Positions 43,673-54,057 of a stretch of 64,000 bases of DNA are shown one piece after another. The stretch's first letter is position 1; each line of letters begins with the position of its first letter. The translations under genes and the position numbers were made by a program. The notes below the pieces were generated by a model that was given only the letters and a program-made list of their open reading frames with translations, was not told the DNA's origin and did not search any database. The stretch is from positions 32,637,710 through 32,701,709 of the forward strand of contig NC_087069.1 of assembly GCF_963678635.1 (NCBI RefSeq). Reading direction: 5' to 3'. The DNA is from Symsagittifera roscoffensis (Eukaryota; Xenacoelomorpha; Acoela; Convolutidae).

Positions 43673-45242
43673 TCATTTCGCACTCTTCGCCTTGGAGGTG
43701 CCGCACCCTGAAGTACTAGATACGGCAAACTGTCTCAACAGTTCTTCTTCATCATCGGAGCTAATCACGATCTCCTCCCAAGCCTCCAGCCAGCTGTTCA
43801 TAGGATCGCATCCATTCTCTTTGCTCCTGCAACCTCTTTGCCTGGTTGGGTAGTGCCTTCACCCTAGATTCCCGGTTCAAACAAAAGGAGTTGTGCAGGC
43901 TCAAGCTCACGTTCTTCGCCAAGTCTTCCTCTAGTATTGATTCCCTCGCTTTGGTATTGTCTCTAGACATTTTACCCACTCTCTTCCATCCTGTCGTGAT
44001 CGCATTTCGATGGGTTAACAGGGGTCTCTTGAAAGCTTCCGGCCCGATCTCGGCCTAGAACTGTCGATACTCCTTTTGATGCTTTCTCATGTGATCTTTC
44101 ATTTTCATTTACAACCAAGACGTCAGTGTCACTCGAAACCATGGAAAGTACCTCAAACGGCTCCATACGTGTCTGACTTCCATTGGTATGGCGAATACTT
44201 TGCACTCAGTCTCAAACAACTCGAGTCTCCTGCTGTAGTCTATCGCATATATTGACTCAGCCGTTGGCGTCGTCGCTTCCCGATACTTCGTTATATTCTC
44301 TTCTATCCATCTCAGAGCCAGCATCGTACTCACTACTAAGAGCGTCACCTTCTGCCGGTGATCCGGTAGTCCGATCGACCGAATTTCTTCCACATCCCAC
44401 ACCAGGCAAAGGTTCTTGTGATCTGGATACCACACCGTTTGTGCCAAACAGTGGCATGGGCATTCTCCATGGGTGATCTCAATGCTCCTGAGGTTACGCT
44501 CCCCCGAGGCTTCCAAGAGAGGCTCAAGGTCCATCATTTTCTCATGCATCGTGTCGTTCTCTTCCATGTTTGGAGCACCCCCCACAAGTTTTCCGATCAC
44601 GTTTTGTCTCTCGTGATCGCTTGTGTTCTCACTTTCCAACTTCAAAAGTTCTTCTCCCCAGATTTCACTCAATTCATCTCTCAACTCTTTCGGTACTGTC
44701 CCTCTGATTTTCCTCAACAACTTGTGCGAGTGATGCGATATCCGAGCCAACCTCACGCACTTGGGCACTGAGAAGGCCTTGTCCACCAGTACTCTCTGGC
44801 TGGATGCTTCCACCATCGCCATCATTGACCCTATCAGGGATTTTGCGTTCAATGGCAGGCCATAAGCTTCGCTCATGGGAAACCCCATTTCCGCCTCGAG
44901 ACCAACCTTCCAGCTCCGGGTGTGTTTTTGAGTCACCTGCAACACCCCAGGCCATGATTCTACGCTCAACGCCGTCACTAAATGGTGTTAAGACTCTAGC
45001 CTCTCCAGTGACTGCAGACTACACATTCTCGAGAAGAATCCGAGAGCTGTCGATATATTCACCGTAGTTCTCGCGTAACACTCCGCAACTATTTGCACTT
45101 GACTTTTCTCCCTTTCCGTGATGTCTTCAAACCAAGTAACCAGATCTTCTTTTTGAAAGGACAGTATCCTGACACATGACCGTCCATCGCAGGTGTGCTC
45201 TCCGTTCCCACACGTCGAATCCAGAGAGCTACCCGGCTCCAT
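43673..45242 (-). pseudogene. ORF2 C-terminal region (copy B)
   Basis: Pieces run from the Cys module at 45242 (EPGSSLDSTCGNGEHTCDGR) through a TAA at 44988-44990, then the 289-codon stretch 44978-44109. This includes about 80 residues missing from copy A (LEAEMGFPMSEAYGLPLNAK and onward) and the HGECPCHCLAQTVWYPDHKN cluster. It continues through a stop near 44107 to 43979-43761. A four-base insertion near 43770 shifts the last exon-like end, which reads VISSDDEEELLRQF and stops at 43673. It supplies the natural C-terminus that copy A has lost. Function unknown. Confidence 0.75.
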
Positions 45243-45256
45243 CTTCTTTGCTGACC

Positions 45257-48200
45257 CTAGATTGTTCGTCTTTTCACCTGACTCCTCTGCATCTGAGGTG
45301 AGATTAGTTTGTGCACCACACTCAACTTTGCCAAATCTTCATCTTCCGTTGGTGCTAGCCTCACTCGCTCGGTGGTTTCCTCGATCAGACTCGCGTGGGG
45401 ATGTGGGCACCAGGAGGGTCTTAGTAACTTCCATATCAATCCCAAGTTCGTGATCAACAAGCCATTGCCATCACCCATGTTCACTTCAACTCTCTTGTTC
45501 GAGCGCGGTATGCTCATCACCTCTGGTGTTTTCTCAAGAATCAGGCCCAGGCTCGGCCCCTCTTTCTCCACCGCGTCTATTTCCACTATTCTTTCTGTCC
45601 AAAACTTCAGTAGCTCCGCTACCTCGTGGTTCCTGTGAGCGCCTCCAGTTTTTGAGTCTAAGAAGGGGTTGTAGGCTATTCCCATCACTCCCGATACGTA
45701 TTGGTATTCCCCCTTCTCGCTGAGTCTCGAGTACTGCTCTGACGAGGCCAGGTTACGGTGAACATCATGTTCTTCTTCGAGCTTCTTATTATAAAACCTC
45801 CGTACCTCGTCTAGCTTTCTGTGGTTCTCTAGGGATAGTCTGGAACCATCTTCCTTTTCTATTCCAGTACTCTGATATACGTTTAAGATGATCGCTGAGA
45901 CTCTTTTTTCCACGGTTTTACTTCCGCTTGCTCTTTGGTGGCACACCAAGATGGTGCTGTCAGACATCATTGACATTGTCCATCTCAAGAAACATGTGGC
46001 ATCCTTCCTTCTAGCCAGGCTCAAGCCTGAATTATCCCTGGCCACGTGTTGCATCAGTGATTGATACACATCTAGCTTCTTGCTTCCCAACTTCAACCTG
46101 TCATACGAGGTCAGTGTCTCCAATTCTATTCCCACCAGACTCCAGGTGAACATCAATTGTCCTGCGGTTCTAACGAAGGGATTCGCCATCAATGGCGATG
46201 CTGATGAGGGTGTCCTCATTGCCTCTTCAAAATGATCCTTCAACAAGTTCTGCCAGGACCTCTTCAGCTGATTTGCCAATTCTATCTTATTAACCTCAGC
46301 CTTTTGTTGAGTGGCCCAATTGCGTCGCTTGCGAGCTACTCCACTGTCCAACTTCTTCAAGCAGTCCTCCATTTCCTTCAATGTCTCGAGGGCCACCCAC
46401 CATGCCCGGTTGGTGTTCCTCGTCTTGTTCCTCTCCAGTGGATCACTCGTCACTTGCTTCCCCGTGGCCTGGTGTGCCTTCGAGACCCATTCTTTGCCGA
46501 CATCCACTTCCCATGTCTGTCCGTTCGTTGAACCTCTCTTCACATTTATCTTCTGGGGCTTGAAGTCTTCCTCCGATGTCGAACTGGTGGAAGCCTCTAT
46601 TTCCCTCTCTACTTCGAGTGGTCTTCTGAGCTCCGTGTTGCTCTTGTATGCCGCCGTCTTGCATCGAGCCAAAACCATGGGCGCCGTCTCTCTCAAGTTT
46701 CTTTCCGAGACAGCATCCACTGAAGGACTACCCAATCCCTCTACCTCTCTCTTTCTCTTGCGAGTCTTCACATCTCTGCTTGAGGGTGTTGTGGCTATCA
46801 TCACTGATTCGACCTCTTTGTCTACATCCAACCCTTCCAACTCTTGCCTCCCCCCTGCTCGAGCCTTAAGGATATTAGTACCTTTAATCATATTACTAGT
46901 CCCAACCTTATCCCCTTTTATATCATCAACTATTTTATCTACAGTTTTTTGTTTCAGAGTAGAGCTGTCTTCACATTTTTCTTCTCTAGTCTTCGATCGT
47001 GAATTCCTCAGCTCTATCAGCTTGTTCAGCAGCTCTTTTCTCGCCTTCTCATCAAGGCCCGTTCCTATCAGAAGCGGTTCTCCAAACTTCACAACTGTGT
47101 CCCACAGTTCCTCCTTGAATTTGTCCAGCGTCGTCTCGCTGCCCACTTCTTGATTGAATTCCTTCAAGAACTCCTGCCAAGCATCGTCCTTCAGATACCC
47201 CAGGAACATGTCCCTATTTCCTTCGAAAGTATTCTTTTCCCTTTCCTCCGAGCTCAAGAGTATCCTCCCCATATTGGAGGTCTCGCTTGCCAATGGCAAT
47301 TCCAGATTCTTCCGGGGGAACGGGGTCAGAGGTGGAGTGGCAGTATCTGCCCAATTCTCCTCGCTCAAGTCTTTCAACAGCTCTTGAGTGGTGAGCTCCT
47401 CCCCTGATGGTCTTGGTTCAGGCGTATTCCCCACTACCATGTCCTCACCGGCTTCACTGACAGTTTCATCCATACTCTCTTCTTCTGACTCTTTTCTTCT
47501 TCTCTCGAGAATTCTTTTGAACCGGTCCTCCACGGGTACACTCCTCTTGTCTCCAGGTGTATCCATTGACAGTGGTGATGGTGTCGCCGGGTCCAATCTC
47601 TTGTACTCCGTCAGGGCCACGTGCAGTTGACCTGCAGCATCCAGTTCTTTTCCCTCCTGTCTCATTTCCACCTGTTCTAAGCCATAGGGTGCCCTATACT
47701 TTCTTGTTGCGAATTTCATGTCGTCCACCAATGCAACGTGCCCCTCCATCATGATCATCCTGCCATCATCCCATATTGGTAGCATGTTCTCAAGTCCCTC
47801 CTGCTCAAGAGCTCTCAAGACCTTTCGCACCTCATATCCGGGGGGCTGCGAGCCTCTCATCTTTTTTGCTTGCGTCGTCCACGAATTTATCTTCAACTCG
47901 CTAGTGTGGAAGTAGACCGCCGCCGTGTAGCCGACGAACAGGGGGTCCCAGCCATCAGTGAAGTATTTCTGCATTTCCTCCTTAGTCATCCTCGCCATTA
48001 TGGATGGAACTACCAAGGGACTGTTCAATCCCAAGGTCATCCTCCTGACTATCGGGAACTCAGGCATGGCGGCTGGCAGGATTTCTTTCTCCATTATGGC
48101 CTCCAGCTCCCTCTTGACCAGTGCAAATCTTTCCTTCCAAGCAGGAATCCTCAAGATCTCTCGTCCGTCTGCTGTCAGCGGGTTCAAGTTCCAGAACTTG

Positions 48201-48271
48201 GGATATGTTTCGATGGGGCCCTCTCGCTTGCCTCCCATTCTACATTGCATCTGCCCCCTGAAGTTGTACAC
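45257..48271 (-). pseudogene. ORF2 large open stretch (copy B), 1,004 codons
   Basis: The longest uninterrupted piece of ORF2. In order: a globular part with YPKFWNLNPL and YFTDGWDPLFVGYTAAVYFH (residues 20-220); an acidic Pro/Ser/Thr-rich disordered part (230-330); helical segments with FKEELWDTVVKFGEPLLIG (about 390-450); a basic linker; and a helical region with WWVALETLKEMEDCLKKLD, NPFVRTAGQLMFTWSLVGIE and VARDNSGLSLARRKDATCFL (about 640-840). It ends just before the Cys module through a frameshift at 45257. No domain family is recognised. The same frame is open upstream (48287-49855), separated by one stop at 48287. Confidence 0.75.
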
Positions 48272-48286
48272 TATCAGCTCGGCATC

Positions 48287-49855
48287 TTACACTTTTCCAA
48301 AGAGTACCGTATTGCTCATTTGTGCCCTGAGCACCTCCTGCTGACACCAATTGAGCGCCGTCCCATCCAGTACGCTGATAAGACTCAAGTGCGTCACAGA
48401 GTAACGATACGTTGTTACCAGGGGATCTAGGAATGCGTACGTCACTGCTGGACCGTAAATGCAGGTTACCACCTCCTCTAGACCCCGGATTATCCCCATC
48501 GGGTCCGACCTCATTGCCAGGCACAGGTCCGTCAACAGAGGCATCCCTCCATTCATCTTCTCCCATTCTTCTCTCGATGTTGGGTTCTTATCTTCACCCA
48601 TCATGTGTCGATTCTGCATCATGAGGTATTGCACTAACAACGTCTTCAACCCCGCGGCACACTTGTAGGAGTAGGTTTCGATACTCGAGTGGACTTTCCC
48701 CATTGACAGGGGCTCCCCATATTCCATCAATCGATAAAACGACACCAATTCCCCATGGGTCAAGAGTACTAGTGACAGATACCCATCAACCCGAAGTGTC
48801 TCTACTCCTCGACTAAACATGTACGCTGGGCCCATGTTGAACAAGTATCTGGGGTAGACCAGATATAAAGCCAAGAGCAGGCTGATGGGCATGCCCAGTA
48901 TCTCCTGCACGAAGGCTCCAAAGATAGTCGCTGTGTTGCCGAACATTCCTGCCATGAATTCTTTCCCCCAGCAAGGACTCAAGAACTTAAGAATCTCATG
49001 ATCCCTTCTAGTCCTCAGCTCACCCTCGGCGTGCTCTCTCCAGAACCCTCCAATCGTCACTTCATTGGCGGCCGAGACAAATCTAGCCACCGTCATGTCT
49101 CTTCCTTCGGCCAGCTCCAGTTGTTTCTCCAGAAAACTCCAGACTTGTTTCACGAGGGGTGGTGCTTCCTCCCTCGTCTTATTCGTGGCGTTCTCCAGCC
49201 TTGGTGTCAAGAATGGCCACCAGCCATTCTCTTGCGTCAGACGATATTTCATCGACTCTAATTGTTTCTCCGTGTCGGCCACATTTTTTCTCTCGTTGCT
49301 CGGACCTCTAGACTTGCCGGTGGAATTTGTGATCTTCACCTCCATGCTCCGAAACCACAAGCTGGCCGCCAATTGGTTTATCGCCGGGTGATCGTCCCCG
49401 ATGACTGGGCTGAACTTGAGTTGCCTGGCAAAGTTCGATATCTCTAGCAAAAGCACCTTGTCCAATACGATCAAGATGTCGGCTAATCCATAAAAGCCCC
49501 TCAAAGCATGAGATATGTCCGCCCATGCCGCTGCCAATTCTGACTTGCGGAGCCTCAGGTTCGATGGCTCCAATTCCCGATTGGGGGCTGCCATTAGAAT
49601 CCGCCATTCGTTTACCTCTGCTATTAGGATCAAGACCGCATACACGAATTGTAGGGCGGGTGGCATATTCGCGTATCCAGGGGATGTGGTGAACACCACC
49701 TTCGTCTTGGATCCAAATCTCGAGACAACATTCTCTTGCACTTCATTCATCGCCGCAAACAACGTCTGAATGGCTTCCCATATCTTCCTCGATGTCGGTT
49801 CATTGCCCTTCAGCTGCTCAAGAAGTCCCGTCAAGCAATAGCAACTCAGGCTCAC
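48287..49855 (-). pseudogene. ORF2 middle region (copy B), 522 codons
   Basis: This stretch is in the same frame as the 1,004-codon piece. It contains ALQFVYAVLILIAEVNEWRI (hydrophobic), NLRLRKSELAAAWADISHAL, a segment absent from copy A (KTREEAPPLVKQVWSFLEKQ...FVSAANEVTIGGFW), FLSPCWGKEFMAGMF, MPISLLLALYLVYPRYLFNM (hydrophobic helix) and GIIRGLEEVVTCIYGPAV. The two hydrophobic stretches are short of convincing transmembrane segments and no signal peptide precedes them. No family is recognised. The open start at 49855 is not a real initiation site. Confidence 0.7.
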
Positions 49856-50774
49856 AGGGCATCTCCGACTTTATTGCCACCACTAGAGTTAACATCTGGT
49901 TTAGTTCGGCTCCTGGCAAAGAGTATATCAGAGTCTACGGCCAGAACAGCTTAGGAGACGTTCCTTCGAAGTCTGATCCCGCCACAATGACTACCCTCGC
50001 AGCAGCTGGATCTGCTCTATCGTAAACTGACAAGGTCTTGGCCAGCTGGGTGCTCCCACAGGGCTTCCCGTACCTGGGATCTTCCGCCAACTTTGAGCCT
50101 TCGTAAGCGGCATCTGGCAATTCCATTCCCCCGGATTCAGCAGCTTGTCCACCACCCTCAACTGTGCCGGGGTCGCCAACCTGATCCTGGCGATGCTCGT
50201 TCGGTGTTTGGGGGGTTCTGCTATGAGTCCAGGACTCCCCAGCAGCTTGAGAGGTCTATAGTTGATGGGTCCCATGATCGCTTTCGTGGGAATTCCGGTC
50301 AGGTCCGCGGTCTCCATCAGTTTTGCTCTCGAGACGTGCGCCTCATGAGCTTTCAACCAGTCCACACAATGATGTCTGTTCAAGTCTTCGTGCGACACTC
50401 GTTCAATACCCAGAGTTTCCGCCAATGCTCGCCTGCATTCCAAACCCTCTAGGTCCAGTCCTTTCACCTTCTCTGGATATCTCAAGCGAGCGGTCTCCAT
50501 AGGCCTCTTTTCCCGCTTGCTCTCTGCCACTACCACTGAGGATATTGCCGAGCCTGGAGGCGTTGATGACGTCACCTCCTCAGACTCCATTGGCGTGGCA
50601 CTCGGCAATCTGGCCTGGTTGCTCCTCGAGCTGTCTCTAGTGTCGACCCTCGGTCCCAAGCGACCAGACAAGGCCCTCGAGGCAAGGAATGGTGGGTTCG
50701 GAGGTGGACCTAATGTGAATTGGGCCGTCTCTAGCAGATCCGCCTCTAGCGTATTTATGTGTCCTTGAAAGACG
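49856..50774 (-). pseudogene. ORF2 region between SGNH domain and middle region (copy B)
   Basis: Overlapping frames 50671-49991 and 50126-49935 carry the linker (PPPNPPFLASRALSGRLGPR), LDLEGLECRRALAETLGIER, MGPINYRPLKLLGSPGLIAE, and PDAAYEGSKLAEDPRYGKPC with RVVIVAGSDFEGTSPKLF. Frameshifts lie near 50130 and 49860 and a stop near 49935. The order matches copy A (34961-35800) throughout. Confidence 0.7.
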
Positions 50775-51345
50775 TCATTCAGCCACTCTGCTCCCCTCGG
50801 TCTATCGAAGTGGATTCATCATTGGAGGTGTCCTCAGGGAATCCCGCTTGCTCCATGCGCTCCGCCACGTCCAACAGTCCGACAGGGAGCACACTCTTCC
50901 GGTGGATTTCTCGGATCACCCTGTTTAGGCTCCGCACCTTCTCGTTCATTTCCAAGGCGTGCTGATCGAACTTCATGTTATAAGGGAGAGTACATACTGT
51001 CAACAGGATGAGGTCCAGCTGGATCCTCAGCTCCTCAAGAAGGCAGCTCATCTTGTCGTGCAGCCTCGTTAATTTCCTCGCTTCTCCCCTTGATACATCA
51101 TTCGTCCCGATCATCAGGGTCACCGTGTACACTTTAGTCATCCCTAGCATCTCAAGCGTTGCCAACATCTGTGGCGTGGCAGCTCCAGCGAAACTCAAGA
51201 TTCCTGTCTGCCAGTGCGATTGGATCCGGGTCAACACCCGCACCAGGCTGTCCCCTATGATTAGGTGGACCGCGCCTTCTGGCACACGGGGTGGCGCAAG
51301 ATATTCCACCCAGGCTGCATCATGAAAGCAGTCCCTCCTGGCTTT
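50775..51345 (-). pseudogene. ORF2 SGNH/GDSL hydrolase domain (copy B)
   Basis: This is in frame with the coiled coil upstream, separated only by the TAG at 51346-51348. It contains LIIGDSLVRVLTRIQSHW (Ser block, about 51215-51265), SFAGAATPQMLATLEML (Gly block), VTLMIGTNDVSRGEARKL (Asn block, about 51080-51120) and VLPVGLLDVAERME. A one-base deletion within the final Asp/His block near 50812 shifts the frame; a CAC (His) codon is still present at the catalytic position in the shifted phase. The complete set of SGNH blocks at normal spacing over about 180 residues supports the call. An esterase of this type inside an LTR element is unusual. Confidence 0.8.
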
Positions 51346-52497
51346 CTATTCCGCATTCCAATCCAGCCGATTGTGCCTGTGGTACCTCTTCTCTGTGTTT
51401 TTCTTATAACTCGAGATCACGACGCTCCTGACCGGCTGTTCCCTCCAAGTTGGGGGAAGCTCCGGTCTTGCCGAACTTTCACGACTTCTCTGCCGCAATT
51501 TCTCGCCCAGCTCCTTCAGACGCGATGAGCCGCCGCTCACCTGACTGTCACTCGAGGTCGAGGTTGGGGTATATCCCGGCAGTACCACATCCATCAGTGG
51601 GCGTATGAGTTGCGTCTCTAAGCTACGCAAGGAGGACGTTGCTTCATTCGGTATCCAGACTTCCAACCCTTCACTCATGTGTTCTCGGGCCTCGCGGTCA
51701 AGGTTGAACCGTCCTCTTGCCCTGGGGGCTTCATCCACTTCCATGCGTGACTCTGGCGTCGAGCTGGTAACCACTCGCTCCTTTGGCCTGGCGCCCTTCT
51801 GTGCGTCAAGTTCGCGTTGTTGTTGTTCTATTCTCTCCAACTCCGACTTCAGTTGTTCACAATTCGCGGCATTCTCCCGCACCCTTAGTTCCTGCTGATG
51901 TTCAGCCTTTAGCATCTCAAGCAACCTCAGAGTCTGATCTCGTTCGTTGACCGCCTGGTCCCTTTCCAGCTGAACCTTCTCCCGATCCAGCTTTGCCTGA
52001 TCCCGATCGAGGTTCGCCTTGTTCCTTTCCTTCTGCTTCTTCTCAAGCTCTTTCTTTAGAACACCAAGATCCGGATATGCCTCAGTCGTCTGTTGTGCTC
52101 GCGTCATCGATGGCACCTTACTCGAGCTCTGGCCTGTAGATCTTGCTGTTGGCCTAGTTGGTAGTGGGAATTCCCCTGCGCCATATTCGGTGTTGTTACT
52201 CAGGCCAGGATTCCTTGCCAAGTCAAAGCCCCTTACTACTCCATCCACATTCCAAGACAACCATCTGGTCTGTTCCTGATTTGATATTCCCTCGGTGGTG
52301 TAGCCGACCATCAAGACAGCCTCCGTCGCAGACTCCCTGCATTCACCCTGGTCTTCCAACTGGAGGATGGCGTTCAGCATTACCGCCATTCTCTCGTCTA
52401 TTTGGGTATAATCCAGGTCCCTCAGGCGTCTGTACAGCTCATCGAGAGTAGGCTTCTTCAGGGCCGCGGGCATGGATTTCCAGAATCTGTCTGCCAT
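51346..52497 (-). pseudogene. ORF2 N-terminus: helical region and coiled coil (copy B)
   Basis: The 383-codon ORF starts at ATG 52497 (MADRFWKSMPAALK). Residues 1-110 are helical and conserved with copy A. Residues about 145-245 form a charged coiled coil (KKQKERNKANLDRDQAKLDR and following). Residues 250-370 are a Pro/Ser/Thr linker. The TAG at its end is followed in the same frame by the SGNH domain, so coiled coil and hydrolase were one polypeptide in the ancestor, or are joined by readthrough. Confidence 0.75.
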
Positions 52498-53010
52498 TCT
52501 CTGTGACTTCGGGATGTATTCAAGTATGTTTTAACCAGCTCAAGTATTAACCAGCTCAAGAATTACCTTACCGACTCAAGTATTACCCAACTCAAGAATT
52601 CTCTAGAAATGTTCCCTTGCAAATACTTGCTGTAGGTGTCGATTATCGCGAGTTCAATCAAGATTTCTCTTTCTGTCTCTCGCTTGAGTATAGTTGGATT
52701 TTCAACTTTGTTTTTCAAACTTGATCTGAAAACAGAAACCATATTAAGACTTAACATGTCATGTTCCTAACCTAGAAACCCCCCTTTTACCAGTATGGTT
52801 AAAATCTTATCATTCTCATTTCACTTAAAACAATTCAATTGGAATTTCCTTAAAAGCATGCAGATTCATTTTATGTTTTAGCACCGTTAATTCTTCTAAA
52901 ATTCAATTGTCATGCCAATCGCGTCTTAAGATCCCTTTACCTGTGCCGCACCCCAGTACCTAACTCAAGACTCCTCCCTCACGCCCAACTCGAGACCCCG
53001 TGTCCCCAAC
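52498..53010 (-). other. Spacer between pol and ORF2 (copy B)
   Basis: Non-coding. It contains several CTTGAG-type motifs in a loose repeat (52515-52610) and an AT-rich stretch, matching the spacer in A (32703-33208). Confidence 0.6.
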
Positions 53011-53754
53011 TCAGGCGATGCTCAAGTAGTATTTCTTGTGCAGATACACCATTATCTCAGTTTCCGCGAAGACTACGCGTAGGATAGCGTACAATTCCCT
53101 TGAGCTCAGTTTGCCCCTGTTTGGGTCATACACCGGCATTGAGACCTCCGTTATTCCTCTTTCAATCATGAAGTCTCGTAGTCTTGTTAGTGCCAACATC
53201 ACGTGTTCGGGATTAATTGTGTTCCTGTCATTGACCCTCGTCACTAGGAAGCACAGATATTTGCCCGGGACTTGTGCTACTGATGGTGGAAGCGCTGCCA
53301 TCCCTCCCAGTCCTGGTCTCTGTCTGAACAGAAACTCCACGTTCTGGTACTCTCTTTTGAAGTCAGCTTCCAATCTTGATTTGAAACTCATGTCCGCCGT
53401 GATGCAGATCGCGCTAGTCCTGTTTGACAGGATGAAGTCGCTATCCGTTATCATGATGTTTTCCGAGTACTCATTGGGTATTTCAAATTTCGTTTTGAAA
53501 TTCCGACCTATGGTAGGCTCTGGCTCTTCTTCTTCCAGTTCTAATTCGCTTGTTTCTCTCACTTCTTTGAGCTTCTTTATCATCAAATTTTCGGTGTGGG
53601 TAAGTCCTACCCCCACTCCCCGGACAAAAATATTTATCGACGTCCCCGTCGATGTTGTCGGGTCTGAATTGTCCGGAGGAATGTCCAGTGGCCTGTCTGT
53701 TGCCGTCCATCCGAAAAGAAGGTCCTCTGCCTTCATATAATTTGCCGATATTTC
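53011..53754 (-). pseudogene. Macro domain at pol C-terminus (copy B)
   Basis: The open frame 53769-53011 runs without interruption from the linker (FGWTATDRPLDIPPDNSD, TSTGTSINIFVRGVGVG) into the macro-like domain: MITDSDFILSNRTSAICITA, FKSRLEADFKREYQNVEFLF, GKYLCFLVTRVNDRNTINPE, ITEVSMPVYDPNRGKLSSRE and AILRVVFAETEIMVYLHKKY. The reading phase equals that of the integrase C-terminus at 54771, supporting a Gag-Pol-encoded C-terminal macro domain. This copy has no stop inside the domain. Likely ligand is ADP-ribose or a related nucleotide by family; catalytic residues look altered. Confidence 0.8.
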
Positions 53755-54057
53755 CGGGGATTTTGTCAACTAGTGACCGCACGACGTCTTTGCTGTCAGT
53801 GACGCTTCCTCTTGAGGAGTCAGTATTGTTCACTGTTTCTTTTCTACGAAGTATAGTGACTTCCGGTTCCTCTTGACCCTTTTCCTGGATCACGGGCTTA
53901 TCATCTGATAGTTTCTCGAGCAACCTCATTAAGTCATCATCTATCCGTGCAGTTCCTGCTTCTACCTGGTTAAGATCATAGCCTTTTGCCTTGAGCGTCT
54001 CCCTCACGATCTTCGACTTGAGTCTTATCTCTATCGGAATCCTTCTGCTCTTCTTCA
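53755..54057 (-). repeat. Replaced patch: copy of pol linker inside pol C-terminus
   Basis: About 303 bp (53755-54057) are a near-identical, same-strand copy of 56168-56470 (offset 2413) from the RNase H-integrase linker (SRRIPIEI..LKSKIVRETL and onward). The patch takes the place of about 85 codons of acidic linker present in copy A (31700-31980). It ends the integrase-side ORF at 54055 and puts the copied piece in another frame. No flanking duplication is seen, unlike the other two patches. Confidence 0.85.

Noticed and set aside
45257-49855. Envelope glycoprotein in the second coding region.
   Set aside because: No signal peptide, no furin-type site next to a fusion peptide and no convincing C-terminal membrane anchor. 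Hydrophobic stretches near ALQFVYAVLILIAEV and ISLLLALYLVY are isolated and internal.
45309-49954. Long plus-strand ORFs opposite B ORF2 (for example 46311-47153).
   Set aside because: Antisense shadows of the minus-strand coding frames, with Ser/Leu/Pro-rich composition typical of reverse-complement translation.
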